NCBI RefSeq assembly: GCF_018691265.1
Contig: NW_024881296.1
Coordinates: forward strand, 12,741,427-12,805,426
DNA length: 64,000 nucleotides
Direction: 5' to 3'
Origin: Tyto alba
Taxonomy: Eukaryota > Chordata > Aves > Strigiformes > Tytonidae
The translations under genes and the position numbers were made by a program. Below the pieces are notes generated by a model. The model ran no database searches. It saw only the letters and a list, made by a program, of their open reading frames with translations, and was not told where the DNA came from. Positions 1 through 64,000 of this stretch are shown one piece after another; within the stretch, counting starts at the first letter, position 1, and each line of letters begins with the position of its first letter.

Positions 1-3000
1 AAGAAGAGGCTGTGTGATTATTCCCTTCCTCCTGTCCCGGGGGCAAGGAGATGAGAAGAGATTGTGTTCTGTCCTGATTTAGGCATCTTTGGAGTTAAAA
101 AGGACACAGGCAGGATGCTTCAGCCCTGCTCTCTTGCTGTGACTCCCATCAGAATTTGGTTAACAAGGAGCTGGAGCATCTGATACTACTGAAAAGCTTG
201 TGTGTATGTGTGTTTCTGTGCGTGCCTGTCTCTGTAGCTATATAGAGATATATTTAAAAGAAGGTTAATTGGTCTCCTGAGAACTATAAAAAACTTGTTA
301 GGTTCCTCTGTGTGAGCAGTGACTATATGAAGCCTAATTACTGAGTCAGAGTTTTTCTTTTTTGGGGGGGGGAGAAGGAATCTCTAGGGTCCTTATTAAA
401 ACCTACAAAAAGTCGAAAGAATGGTGGAATTAGAATTGATTTGTCCATGTTGATCACAAGTGCAGAGCAAATAAAAACACTGAACTTTCCCCATGAAATA
501 CTAATGGGGGTCATATAGGCATGGCTTACACATCACTACTGTGGGGATAAACAGAAATGACTGTGCTGAACGGCAAGAATAGCAGACTGCAGACTTTCAG
601 GTAAGGTGCACTCTTTATGCTTAGGGCAGGAAAAACGCACACTTAGATGTTCTTGCAGGGAGCATTTTTCAAAGCAGCTATCTCAAATGTATTTTCAGGC
701 TGATTAACTTTGTAAAATCAGAAATTAAATAGAAAAGGACTTTTGTATGGGAAATGTACATTGGTAGGAAGAAAAACTAGCCACTTAAAAAGAATGGTTA
801 AAAATAAAATAGGAGCTCTTGCTGCTTTGGTGTTTGTTTGTTTGTTTGTTTGTTTTTGTTTGTTGTTGTTGTTGTTGTTTTTGACAAAGCTCTTGTGGCT
901 TTGGTCTGAAATGCCCAAAAGCATTTGCTTGGGTTTTTTTTTTTTTTTTTTTGCCTGTTCTCTAGACTTTGCTGAAGTGCGGCAGGTGGCAACCAAAGGA
1001 GGAGGCACAGCTTGGACAGGGGCCGCTCACAGCCCTCTGCCCATGTGTGGCAGCTCAGCTGTGGAGAAACTCTCAGGCGACACCTGCAATTACAGCAAGA
1101 AAGTACGATGATGCCATTCCATCCTGCGCGCCCCTCCACCAGTGATGGTAGGACTGGAATGGAGACACTGCACATAGCTACAGCTCTGTCACCAGTCGGG
1201 ACATGTTCATGCAGGACGTGATTAATGTTTGTAAATTAGCATGGCAGCCAGCTGTTAGCTGTTCTTCCCCAAAAGCTAGGTTGGCCAAATATTCCTCCCC
1301 TTTAATGAATAGTTTCTGTAACTGTTATTTTGTTCGGTGAGGGGCCTCTCTGCAACGCTGCTCACATTAACACCTTTTTCTGTGGGAGAAGGCACTGCCC
1401 CACACCCTGCCGATCCCAGCCAGCGCTCCGGGGCTGTCTGCAGTTCTGCTGGTGCATGAACTTGATAATGGAGTCACTTATCTACAGGCCTCTTTTTTTC
1501 TGAAATAATACTTAGCTTCCTCTTTAAAGTACTCGGAGGTATGCTGAGAACTACATTTTCTGCACATAGCTCTCTTGCTGTCCTACAAATAATGCACTAA
1601 GTGGGGGGAATGCATATAGTCTCTTTAAGCCCTTATAAGTAGGAGAGTAGAGAGGCAGACATATGAAGACTGTCATATCCAGTTCCGTTTTCAGTTCCTT
1701 TTTTTTTTTTTATGGTGAGGGGAAATTTCCCAAGGATCAACAGTGACAAAGCCCAACTATAGATATCAGTGTAACCCTGGCTGATTTGCCCAAGTTCAGG
1801 CACAGTTTCTGGTGCAGCAGCAAAGCCAAGCCAGAACTCCATGTCCATAACTGTAAGGCTTTCCTTCTTTTCCTTGTCTTATGGGAGGTTTAATTCTGAA
1901 TCAGGAAAAAAAAATATATCCTCATAATTGGCACAACCTCTATGAAAAACAGAACTTTATTCATTAAGAGCCTTGCAGTGGACAGGGACTGTTTGGACTA
2001 TACTGTGTGGGGGAATAGCCTATGTATTTCATAAATATGCAATGTAAAAAAATAATAAGCCTAAAAAAAGCTGGCTTAAAAACCTAGCCATCAGAAAACA
2101 GGGTTACAGAGGGAAGCAGAGAAAGGTCTCAGTAGTGGTTGAGTTTTGTTGGGATAAATCCATAAATGATAGACTCCACACACAGGTTGATAGACTCAAG
2201 GAGGTCAAAGTTCTAAAAAATTGGTTCACTTGCATTTTCTCTCACTGCATTTCTACCACCTTTGCTGTGCACTGCAGGTTCTGTTTGCTAAGGGCCCAGA
2301 GAGTTTTTACTTCCAACATCAGGTCAGCACACCTTGAGGGATATGGATACAGAGAATTACACCATGCTTAAAGAAAGCACAATTTAGGGATTTTTTTTTA
2401 AGGCAGATATTTTGTTTGACTGGAATCAATTATTCTTAGTAAAAATCCCCCATGTTTTTTATCTCTGTGTTGGTACTGCTTTTCTTCCAAACATATACTA
2501 CAATGCAGTTCAAATAAGTGCAATCTAACATTGTTGCTCCTGGACTAATTTAAGGAATAGTGACAAATCAAAAGTAACTCAAAGCGTATTCCTAAAACTT
2601 GAGGTGAACTCAAATTACCATTGCGTTCCCAAAAGCATTGGAAAAGTCTCTGACCTGCTGGAAGCAAGCAGCAAGACTGCCAACATCGCAGATAACGGTG
2701 CAGTCTGCCTCTTTCTGGCTTTAGCACCTTTATCTTAGCAAGCTGATACCACTGAAAAATTTGAAAGATTTTATCCGTGAACACCAAAACATGATGTCTG
2801 TGCAAAGGCAACTCCAGCTACTTTGAGTCCGAGCTGAAAAAATAAGATTACTTGATTTGAAATGAGTGCTTATCTAACGTTCCTTCCTTGTTGGCATGCT
2901 TGCTTGCTACCGCACTTTCAAAAGATGCATTTAGCTAAATCTCTCCACAGTCACCGACTAGCTTTCTTTGCAGAAAATAGGCTGGAGTGGGATGGCTGGG

Positions 3001-4514
3001 AGAGAAAAATTTGCCTGCAACAACCTCCTCTCCAGCATCAGCAGCCCTCCTGGTGGTGTTGGTACATGTGAATCTACAAGGGAAACTGCTCGGTAAATGA
3101 TTGAAACCAACCAGAAAACCTGACTCTTTTCTTGACCAAGCTGAAAGAAATGCAAGTTTTTCATCAACAGTGAAGAATATAAAGCATGAATTACACCCTG
3201 GTACTAAGGAGTCTCTGCAGACCAGCCCAGAGAAGAAGACCAGGCGGGGCAGGCGACATGACGGTGCCTTCAGGACCCTGAGCCAGAAACCTGAGCCACA
3301 GACCAACCTGGGGCCAACTGGGTTTCTTGCTCTGCTCACTGGGCTCTGCATCCACTTCCTCCAGCCCTACGCGTGGCAGCACGCGTGCCATCGTGACGCT
3401 CCGCAGCCGACATAGCGTGCTCTTCCTCCGCTTCCCAACAGACGGTCATCGAACTCTTCCGCTTGTACATTTTCCCTAAGCATCTGCTGTGGACCACTGC
3501 TGGAGAGAAAACACCAGTCTAGGTCGATCCTCCGGCCTGATCTAATGGGGCCTCTCAGCTGACATCAGGTAACTCTGCCCCTCCCCTAGTGCCCAACTTT
3601 CCCTGCTATTGCGCTTGGAGAGCTGAGGTGTCCTTGTACCAGAAGCCCCAGAAAACTGTGCTGCAGGTCATGCGTACATACATACAGCTGTGTCCTCATA
3701 CACGAGAGCTGGAGGGCCATCGCCCGGTATATGCTGCATAAACTAATGCATCATCTGACCTTATGTTCTGAAGTCCCTTCCGTTTGCAAATCTCAGTATT
3801 AGATATGTAACCATGAGATAACGTAAGCATCACCTATGCAACAAGCACATAAATCCTAATACACATGTACCCCTTTAAAACCGGGAAATAGCTTTTGAAC
3901 ACTGGGTACCCTGCACATTTTCTGATTGTCCATCAGTGATGCCATTACTTTGTCAGAAATCCCAATAAATGCAAAGGTCTGACCTTTTCCCCCAGATCAT
4001 TTCCTTTTCATTATAGCAAGAAGACCCAACCAAGCAGTGAATTTCTGCGAGGATTATTGTGCTTCTTGGGTGGCTGATGTGACCTGGCCTCTGGCATCAA
4101 GCCATGCTATGTACTCCAGAAATGTGCCGCATTTCATAGGTTATTGCTTGCATATTACTGCCGGGCAAGTGAACGCTCCATATGCTGGAACAAATTCAAA
4201 CACATCGAAAGGAGATACCTTCCTCAGCATTGGCATTCATTTGCTGTGGCTGTAAATTAGGCCCGGAGTGTTCATTTTCTTTTTAAATGTGTTCTCGTCT
4301 CATAATAATTAATGGTGTCAAATTACTGGTGTGAAAAAAGCCTGACTTTACAACAACGATGGATTAATGAAATAACAGTCATGGCTGGAGTAGCAGCAAT
4401 AAATTGTTAGACAGGAGTGACACACCTGAAGTGATACTTTCAAAGGCCTTACATTATTTAGGTTTCAATGTTTCTCATAAATATTTGGCTTTTGTTAACA
4501 TTTGTTTCTGTGTT
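1..4514. other. Intergenic DNA downstream of SMYD3; no gene recognised
   Basis: Mixed-composition DNA with short overlapping open frames on both strands, none resembling a known protein or bounded by convincing splice sites. It contains a TTTG/GTT repeat with a T19 run (831-952) and otherwise nothing I can name. In mammals the gene beyond the SMYD3 3' end is KIF26B in convergent orientation. I saw no KIF26B exon here, so this gene order is not confirmed. Confidence 0.5.
831..952. repeat. TTTG/GTT microsatellite followed by T19
   Basis: TTTG units run from about 831 to 857 and change into GTT units to about 882. After 50 nt of ordinary sequence a run of 19 T occupies 934-952. The overlapping open frames here are poly-Lys, poly-Asn or poly-Phe products of the repeat, not genes. 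Confidence 0.9.
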
Positions 4515-4700
4515 TGTTGTGATTTCAGCTCAGAGGGCAACTGAGCACCACACATCCGCTCACTCCCTCCTTCTCCTCAGCCCTGAGAAGGAGAAAATAA
4601 GTAAAGGTTCAGGATTTGAGATAACGACAGGGAGAAATGAAACACCCATTATGGTCACAGGCAAAAGACACTCATTAGAAGAATTAAAAAATAACATCAA

Positions 4701-4706
4701 TTTATT
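4701..4706 (-). terminator. Poly(A) signal in the LTR
   Basis: AATAAA on the minus strand, in the same orientation as SMYD3. It is a possible back-up termination signal about 1.2 kb past the gene's own poly(A) cluster. Confidence 0.5.
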
Positions 4707-5437
4707 ACAGACAACTAACAACTACAACACTTAACAGACAGAGAGACAGTGAGAAGCATATTGGAAACACCTTCCCCCCACCCCTCCCTTCTTCCCGGGC
4801 TCAGATCTGCTCCTGATATCTCTACCTCCTCCTCCCAGTGGCGTAGGGGCAGGGAACAGGGGGTGCAGTCAGTGCTGCTGCTTCTGCCATCTTAGAAGGG
4901 GGAGGGGAGGTGGGGAAACTTGTGGAACTTGTTGCCCCTGCTCCATCGTGATCCCCCTCTCACAGGGGACAGTCCTCCATAAACTTTCTCCAATGTGAGT
5001 CCCTCTCATGGGCCGCAGCGTTCCCCACACTGCTCTGTTGTGGGTCACCAACTCTCTCCAACCGGAGTCCCTCCCACGGCTGCAGCCCTTCCCGAGCTGC
5101 TCTGGCGTGGGACTCCCCCGCATGCTGCAATCCTCCCAGCGCTGAATTACAGCAGCAGGGGCTGCCTTTTCCCACAAGACCCCAGCCTTCTTCAGGCACA
5201 GCACCTTGATCATCCAGGCGAAACACCTCACAGGCCATAAATCAGTGTCTGCTCCACCGCAGATCTCCATGGGTGGCGGGGGGGGCCGCCCTGCCGTCTC
5301 CCCACAGGATACAGGGGGGTCTCTGCTCTGGCACACCTCCCCCCTCCTTTCTTCCTCCGTTCCTCCACTGACCTTGGTGTTCATGCAGCTGCAGCAACTC
5401 CTCCTCACAAGTCCCACTGCTCGTCACCACGTCCCTT

Positions 5438-5445
5438 CTTAAATA
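5438..5445 (-). promoter_or_regulatory. TATA-like box in the LTR
   Basis: TATTTAAG on the minus strand, about 155 nt into the LTR. It lies well upstream of the LTR poly(A) signal, as expected for a U3 promoter. Whether it is active is unknown. Confidence 0.5.
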
Positions 5446-5606
5446 CATTATCGCAGAGGTGCAGCTGATTGGCTCGGCCTTGGTGCAGAGGTGGGGCTGA
5501 CATGGAGCTGGGGGAGCTTCGAGAAGCTTCTCACAGGGGGCCGCCCCTATAGCCCCCTCCCCTGCTACCAAACAAAACCCCACCACTCAAACCCAGGACA
5601 GTGTTA

Positions 5607-5914
5607 AAAATGGAAGTCAGCAGCTCTGGCAAAAGCAACTCTCTTGATGATGAGTGTGGGGAAATGTGGTTCCTGTGCTTTTCAAGACATCCTGCTCTCC
5701 TGCAGGGATGACTTCCTAAGTCAGCGGTCATCTGTAGATCTCAGAGTGTCACTATTTGGGGAAGTTAAATCCAAACCCCACAGGCTCAGAAAGGTCTAGA
5801 AACCACACCACTGAGCTCACAGGTCCAAGTCTCTCTTTTAAAACTGGTATGAAGTGAGAAACTCTTGAAGCAGTCAAATGGGGAGAAAACAGAATAAGCA
5901 ATTTCCACATAGAT
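5607..5914. other. Short spacer between the LTR and the SMYD3 3' end
   Basis: About 300 bp of unremarkable sequence. It is the pre-insertion flank of the LTR and may contain the downstream part of the SMYD3 polyadenylation region. No feature was recognised. Confidence 0.4.
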
Positions 5915-6534
5915 ATACTTTTGATTAAATTTTTTATTCAATCCATTTTAATATTCAATATTATAATATATGAAATGCAAGAAGAAGAGGGACAGAGCCC
6001 TGCAGACATATTGGGAAGGAGGAAAATCTAATTTAGAACATTGGGAAACTTCTTTCATGTCAAAGAGCACTGGATCAGGCTTTTGGAAAGCACACCTTAG
6101 GGCAAGACAAAGAGGAAAAATATATTCTCTCTACTTATAACGTCTGATATGAGATCCTTAATCGCTGGCATAAACTGGTATAAACAGTTGACTGCTGATA
6201 TCAACAGAATTATATAACTTTGTAACTGATGAAGACTCTGTATGCATTTCCCAATACATATTATCAATTACATTAGGTGTTGTAAATTGATAATTAGGTA
6301 TTGTCAATTATATTGTGTAGTAGGAAGAAATAAAATCCTCTGAGAATTGCAGATATTCCTTCAAACATCAACTCCATTCAGATCATACAGTGAAACTAAT
6401 AAACAGTAAACATTTTTGTAAAGCAAGTAGGACCTAATTAAGACACCGAAATCACCAAGAAGCTTCCCAGTGCAATAAAAACATTTGATTTCCTTTCCCT
6501 GTGAATATTTTGTTTTCCAGGCTAGAGGTTATCT
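5915..6534 (-). other. SMYD3: Probable 3' UTR of SMYD3
   Basis: Non-coding AT-rich DNA between the TGA and the first plausible poly(A) signals. No earlier AATAAA was seen on the minus strand. The right boundary is the stop codon. The left boundary is an estimate, set about 20 nt past the signal at 5933-5938. There is no transcript evidence, so an alternative or longer UTR is possible. Confidence 0.5.
5933..5952 (-). terminator. Candidate poly(A) signal pair for SMYD3
   Basis: On the minus strand an ATTAAA (5952-5947) is followed by an AATAAA (5938-5933), about 600 nt after the SMYD3 stop. A T-rich stretch follows downstream. Position and spacing suit a polyadenylation region, but such hexamers are common in AT-rich DNA. 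Confidence 0.45.
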
Positions 6535-60752
<54,218 letters not shown>

Positions 60753-63700
60753 CTGGTTATTGGAAACAAAAGCATTTGATGAGAAAAACAGTCAGACTAA
60801 CAATATGCAATAATGAAGAAAAACAGGGTAAAAAGATTACACTGACAAAAGCTACTTGTGGGGATTGTATCACTGTTTTTTGTAAATATACAAAAAAATC
60901 ATTTCACCTGGCACTGATACTGACCCTGTGTTTTCAAGTAAATGAGATGATATCAGGAAAAATGAATGCAAACTTGGAAACATTAAATACTCAGACCAGA
61001 TACTAGGTTTGCAACAGGAACTATGATCAACCAGAAAAGAGAAATGATAGCATGTGATTTTTAATATCAAAATGCATTGAGCAGATCAAATTACCTCAAT
61101 GACCTGCTACCTAATACTTCACAGATCCTCAACCACACTGTAGAAAGGATTTAGCAAATAATTTTGATTAACCATGCGGTGATTATAGAGACTTTACAAA
61201 CAGTGGGAGGCTACCTTCATCCATTACAGTTACAGCATGAGTTTACAGAAGTATACTACTCAGAAAAACTATACTACTCACTGCTATTTCATCCCTATTC
61301 CATCAGATTCTATAAACAGCTATATTTTCCAATCGCTTTGTCATAAAGAAGGCAAAAATGATTAATGGCTACAGCAGTAAGAAAGTTTCCCTTTTCAACT
61401 CTCTAGCACTGACTAACCGCACCTTAGGCAAACCACTTGGAACAAATTTATTAAAGTATCTACAGACACAGTTAAACATCTTGAGGGATTTCCAAAAGCA
61501 TCTAGATATTCAATTTCCATTGCTACAAGCACTTAAATACCTTTAAAAATCTGGCCTTTAAGACACTGCATTTCATTATCTCTTTCTCCTTATAAAAAGC
61601 CCTGCTAATCGCAGAAGAATTTTGCAAGCCCAAATTCTTGCAGGAATATTTTAAATATAGTCCTAAAAAAAATAGCCTTCAGCAGGGATGGAGGCCTGGT
61701 GATGAACAGAGAAGATGTGTGAAAACCTAACCAAGCACTTTGTAACCAACAGATGCTCACTGGGCATCACAGGAGTACCTCTATTAAAAAGTCTGTGATT
61801 TGTATCTGCCTAGAACTGCATAATTTTCTTATTCCACTGCTAGTTAATTACAATAACTTCAGAACAGAAAATATTTACAGTGAAAATCAGCACTCACTTT
61901 CATATTTAATTTGCAGTTTTGTCTATCTGCTCCATGAAACAGCAGACCTCCGTGTATTCCTGGCATGATTAAATCAAGATTGGTCTCGGCTGCCCCACCA
62001 TTCTGTAGGGCCTCACAAGGAAGGCAGTTTGACCCCACTGCATTTTGCGCATGTACTTCCCCTACAATCAGTTCTCTGATCAAAAGAGTCACCTGGAAAT
62101 AATTCTGTGCATAGCTGTATCTGCTGCCAGAAGGCATAAGGTGAATGTCAGGACAAACAAGCTCATATGGTAGAAATTTTATCAGCACAGTTAATGTACA
62201 TACCCAGTCCTCTTACAGCTTTGCGATAGACTTACAGTGAATCTGTAAGCTTCAATGTAACCTCTGCCAGTTTTTATGGGAGTACCTCAACTTCTGAACT
62301 CAGACTGTTAACCTGTAACAAAGTGTTTCTAAAACATATTTGTAGATCAAATGCTGCTCACTGATTGATCTAAAAAACAAATCTGGCCTATAAAATACTA
62401 ATAATGATGTATGTGAAATTTTAGGTTTAAGGAGGGTACTGAAAAAGAAAAAAAAATTTCAGGCTATCTTTTCCCTCTGGCCCAAGTAAAATTCTCAGTA
62501 TTTCTGTAACATGTTGTAAGCTTTACAACTAAAAGCTCAGAAACATGGGAATTGGGACAGATTTATAAGTGAAAGAAAAAACCCAACTGTTCACAAAGTT
62601 ACAGGCCAATGACTGATGCATCATTAGGGCTCACTTTGCACATAATGGAACTGATGGATGAATCAGGTTAAAATATTCACTGACACGGGATTACTCTTTC
62701 TCTTTCCTGTGAAGACTTTTGAGTTGCTTTCCATTGTCTCCTAGCATTTCATTAAAAACACAAGGCAGTGCAAGGTTGGGGTTTCCTCTAACCTGTACAC
62801 TAGTGCATAGGGTTAAGTCAAGACTGGCTTCATACCCAGGTAGAGAATAGGGAGTGTCTGTTGAACCAATAATCTCCCAGCCCTCTCTGGATTCATGGTC
62901 TTTATCCCTTTTGTAGGAGAGTTTAGGATGGAGGGAGCTGGGCAGGATGACCAGCTCTGGGAAGGATTTAAGTCACAGGTTTCAATTAGATGTTTTCTGT
63001 GTTCTCAAGATGAGGCATTTTGGGGATTGGCTGATGTAAGAACAAGCAAAGACCTGCATACTTGGGCCTTTTACACCTCTGCTGTTCTTCATCAGACTTC
63101 CATACACCAAGGAAGTCCTGTCCTTTCCTAAACACTCTAGCTCAAGGCACGGAGGCTGCTTCCAAACAGGCAGCCAAGCAGGGGCTGCAAACAACCAGGA
63201 GGGCTTGCCAACTGAGAACACTTCTGCCTTCCAGTCTAATAAGCTTTTTCCAAATAAATTGTTTCTCTACCTTGGACAATTCCTTGAATGTCATGGCCAT
63301 GTGATATGACTAAGCCAGCTAAAAATACAAAGCTGCCTTGGAGTCGGAATTATGAAAATAATTGAAGTGATTAATAGTTACGCTGAACTGTTTAATTTAA
63401 TCTAAGAGCATGGTAGTAACAGCTACAGGAGATTTAGCTTTCCACAGAGTAACATCCACTCAAAGCATCTCTTTTCAGAACATATTCCCAGTCAAATCTT
63501 CAGGTGTGCAGAGCTGCCAACAATAAAGGAAGACAGGCTTTTTTCATCTGTAGAAAAGGAGAAACCTAGCTGAAGAAAAGGAAGAGACTTTTGAAAAAGA
63601 AAGAAGAATTAGCGACTTGTGCCTAATTATTTTCCTTATTTCTAACATTGACACTAAACATAAGAGTTTGCTCTTCAGAACAACAAAATATTTGTGTCTT

Positions 63701-64000
63701 AGTCTAGAAAATAATTAGATTTGATAATCTAGTCACAGAAACACATGACAACCTTGTGTTGGCTGAAACTGGTATGCTTTACAATTCAGCTTTTGCACAC
63801 GGAGGTGTGCTGGAGAAAACTGAGAGTGCAAGTGTTGAAGGCTCATGGAGAGAGCAGAAAAGACAGGTGCAACACACGCTTCTCCATGGCAAGAACACAA
63901 CCTTGCAACACTTAATAACACAGGTACAATCCATTGGAGGCAGAAGCGTCACTGAATGTGCTAGCTGGCTTACAATCCAGGGCACAAGGAAAGACCAAAT
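60753..64000 (-). other. SMYD3: SMYD3 intron upstream of exon 9, running off the window
   Basis: It begins at the ataaccag acceptor beside 60752 and continues past the right edge. I looked for the preceding exon (the cysteine-rich post-SET segment) on the minus strand and did not find it, so it lies beyond 64000. No other gene or named repeat was recognised. Confidence 0.8.

Larger units (their letters stand above)
4515..5601 (-). mobile_element. Solo LTR of an endogenous retrovirus (ERVL-like), 1087 bp
   Basis: Read on the minus strand, the element starts TGTCCTGGGTTTG at 5601 and ends ...ATCACAACA at 4515. It is flanked by a perfect 5-bp target duplication (gtgtt on the plus strand at 4510-4514 and 5602-5606). 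It contains a TATA-like TATTTAAG (5438-5445), a poly(A) signal AATAAA (4701-4706) and imperfect 45-70 bp internal repeats at about 4948-5130 built on a GAGGGACTC...GGAG motif. TG/CA ends, promoter, poly(A) signal and target duplication together define an LTR. No gag, pol or env coding sequence adjoins it, so it is a solo LTR. The 5-bp duplication and TGTCCTGG start suit avian ERVL-type elements. The 182-codon open frame inside is a by-product of GC-rich repeats. Confidence 0.88.

Noticed and set aside
743..1175. Overlapping open frames of 96-125 codons on both strands
   Set aside because: Poly-Lys, poly-Asn and poly-Phe runs come from the TTTG/GTT repeat and the T19 run.
2935..3351. 138-codon minus-strand open frame in the intergenic region
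   Set aside because: No homology was recognised, it overlaps frames on the other strand, and no splice or promoter signals support it.
1..4514. Possible 3' end of KIF26B, expected by mammalian gene order
   Set aside because: No exon, protein motif or convincing 3' UTR was found. Gene order alone is not evidence.
4869..5417. 182-codon minus-strand open frame, the longest in the window
   Set aside because: It lies wholly inside the solo LTR and follows its GC-rich internal repeats. It has no retroviral or cellular protein motifs.
61859..62188. 109-codon minus-strand open frame as the missing upstream SMYD3 exon
   Set aside because: It has none of the cysteine-rich post-SET pattern expected of that exon and no matching splice phases.

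Overview
The window is vertebrate nuclear DNA, almost certainly from a bird. It is AT-rich and intron-dominated, with long homopolymers, microsatellites, a CR1-type LINE reverse-transcriptase relic and three avian-style solo LTRs. No operons, bacterial-type genes, CRISPR arrays, tRNAs or rRNAs were recognised. Order within birds cannot be fixed from the sequence alone.

The one gene I can support is the 3' part of SMYD3 (SET and MYND domain protein 3, a lysine methyltransferase), on the minus strand. Its last four coding exons lie at 60665-60752, 56947-57121, 13071-13179 and 6535-6636, named here exons 9 to 12 on the assumption of the usual 12-exon human-like structure. The four pieces sum to 474 nt. 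They join in frame through GT/AG junctions and give 157 codons plus a TGA stop, covering the alpha-helical C-terminal (TPR-like) domain. The MYND and SET exons lie beyond the right edge. A probable 3' UTR runs left to a poly(A) signal cluster near 5933-5952.

Layout, left to right: 1-4514 is intergenic DNA downstream of SMYD3 with no recognised gene. 4515-5601 is a 1.09 kb solo LTR in the SMYD3 direction, flanked by a 5-bp target duplication. 5933-6636 is the 3' UTR and last exon. 6637-13070 is the last intron, with a CpG-rich islet near 9715-9975 and a G18 run 62 nt beyond the exon 11 donor. 13180-56946 is a 43.8 kb intron holding an exact 193-bp tandem duplication, a CR1 relic, an older CR1-like fragment, an ATT/AGT compound microsatellite, a 603-bp solo LTR (5-bp target duplication) and a 535-bp ERVK-like solo LTR (6-bp target duplication). 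57122-60664 and 60753-64000 are further introns.

Both intronic LTRs are antisense to SMYD3, while the sense-oriented one lies just past the gene's 3' end. I found no convincing previously undescribed biological system. The most checkable oddities are the exact tandem duplication, the three clean LTR insertions with intact target duplications, the homopolymer beside an exon, the intronic CpG islet and the divergent SMYD3 C-terminal tail.
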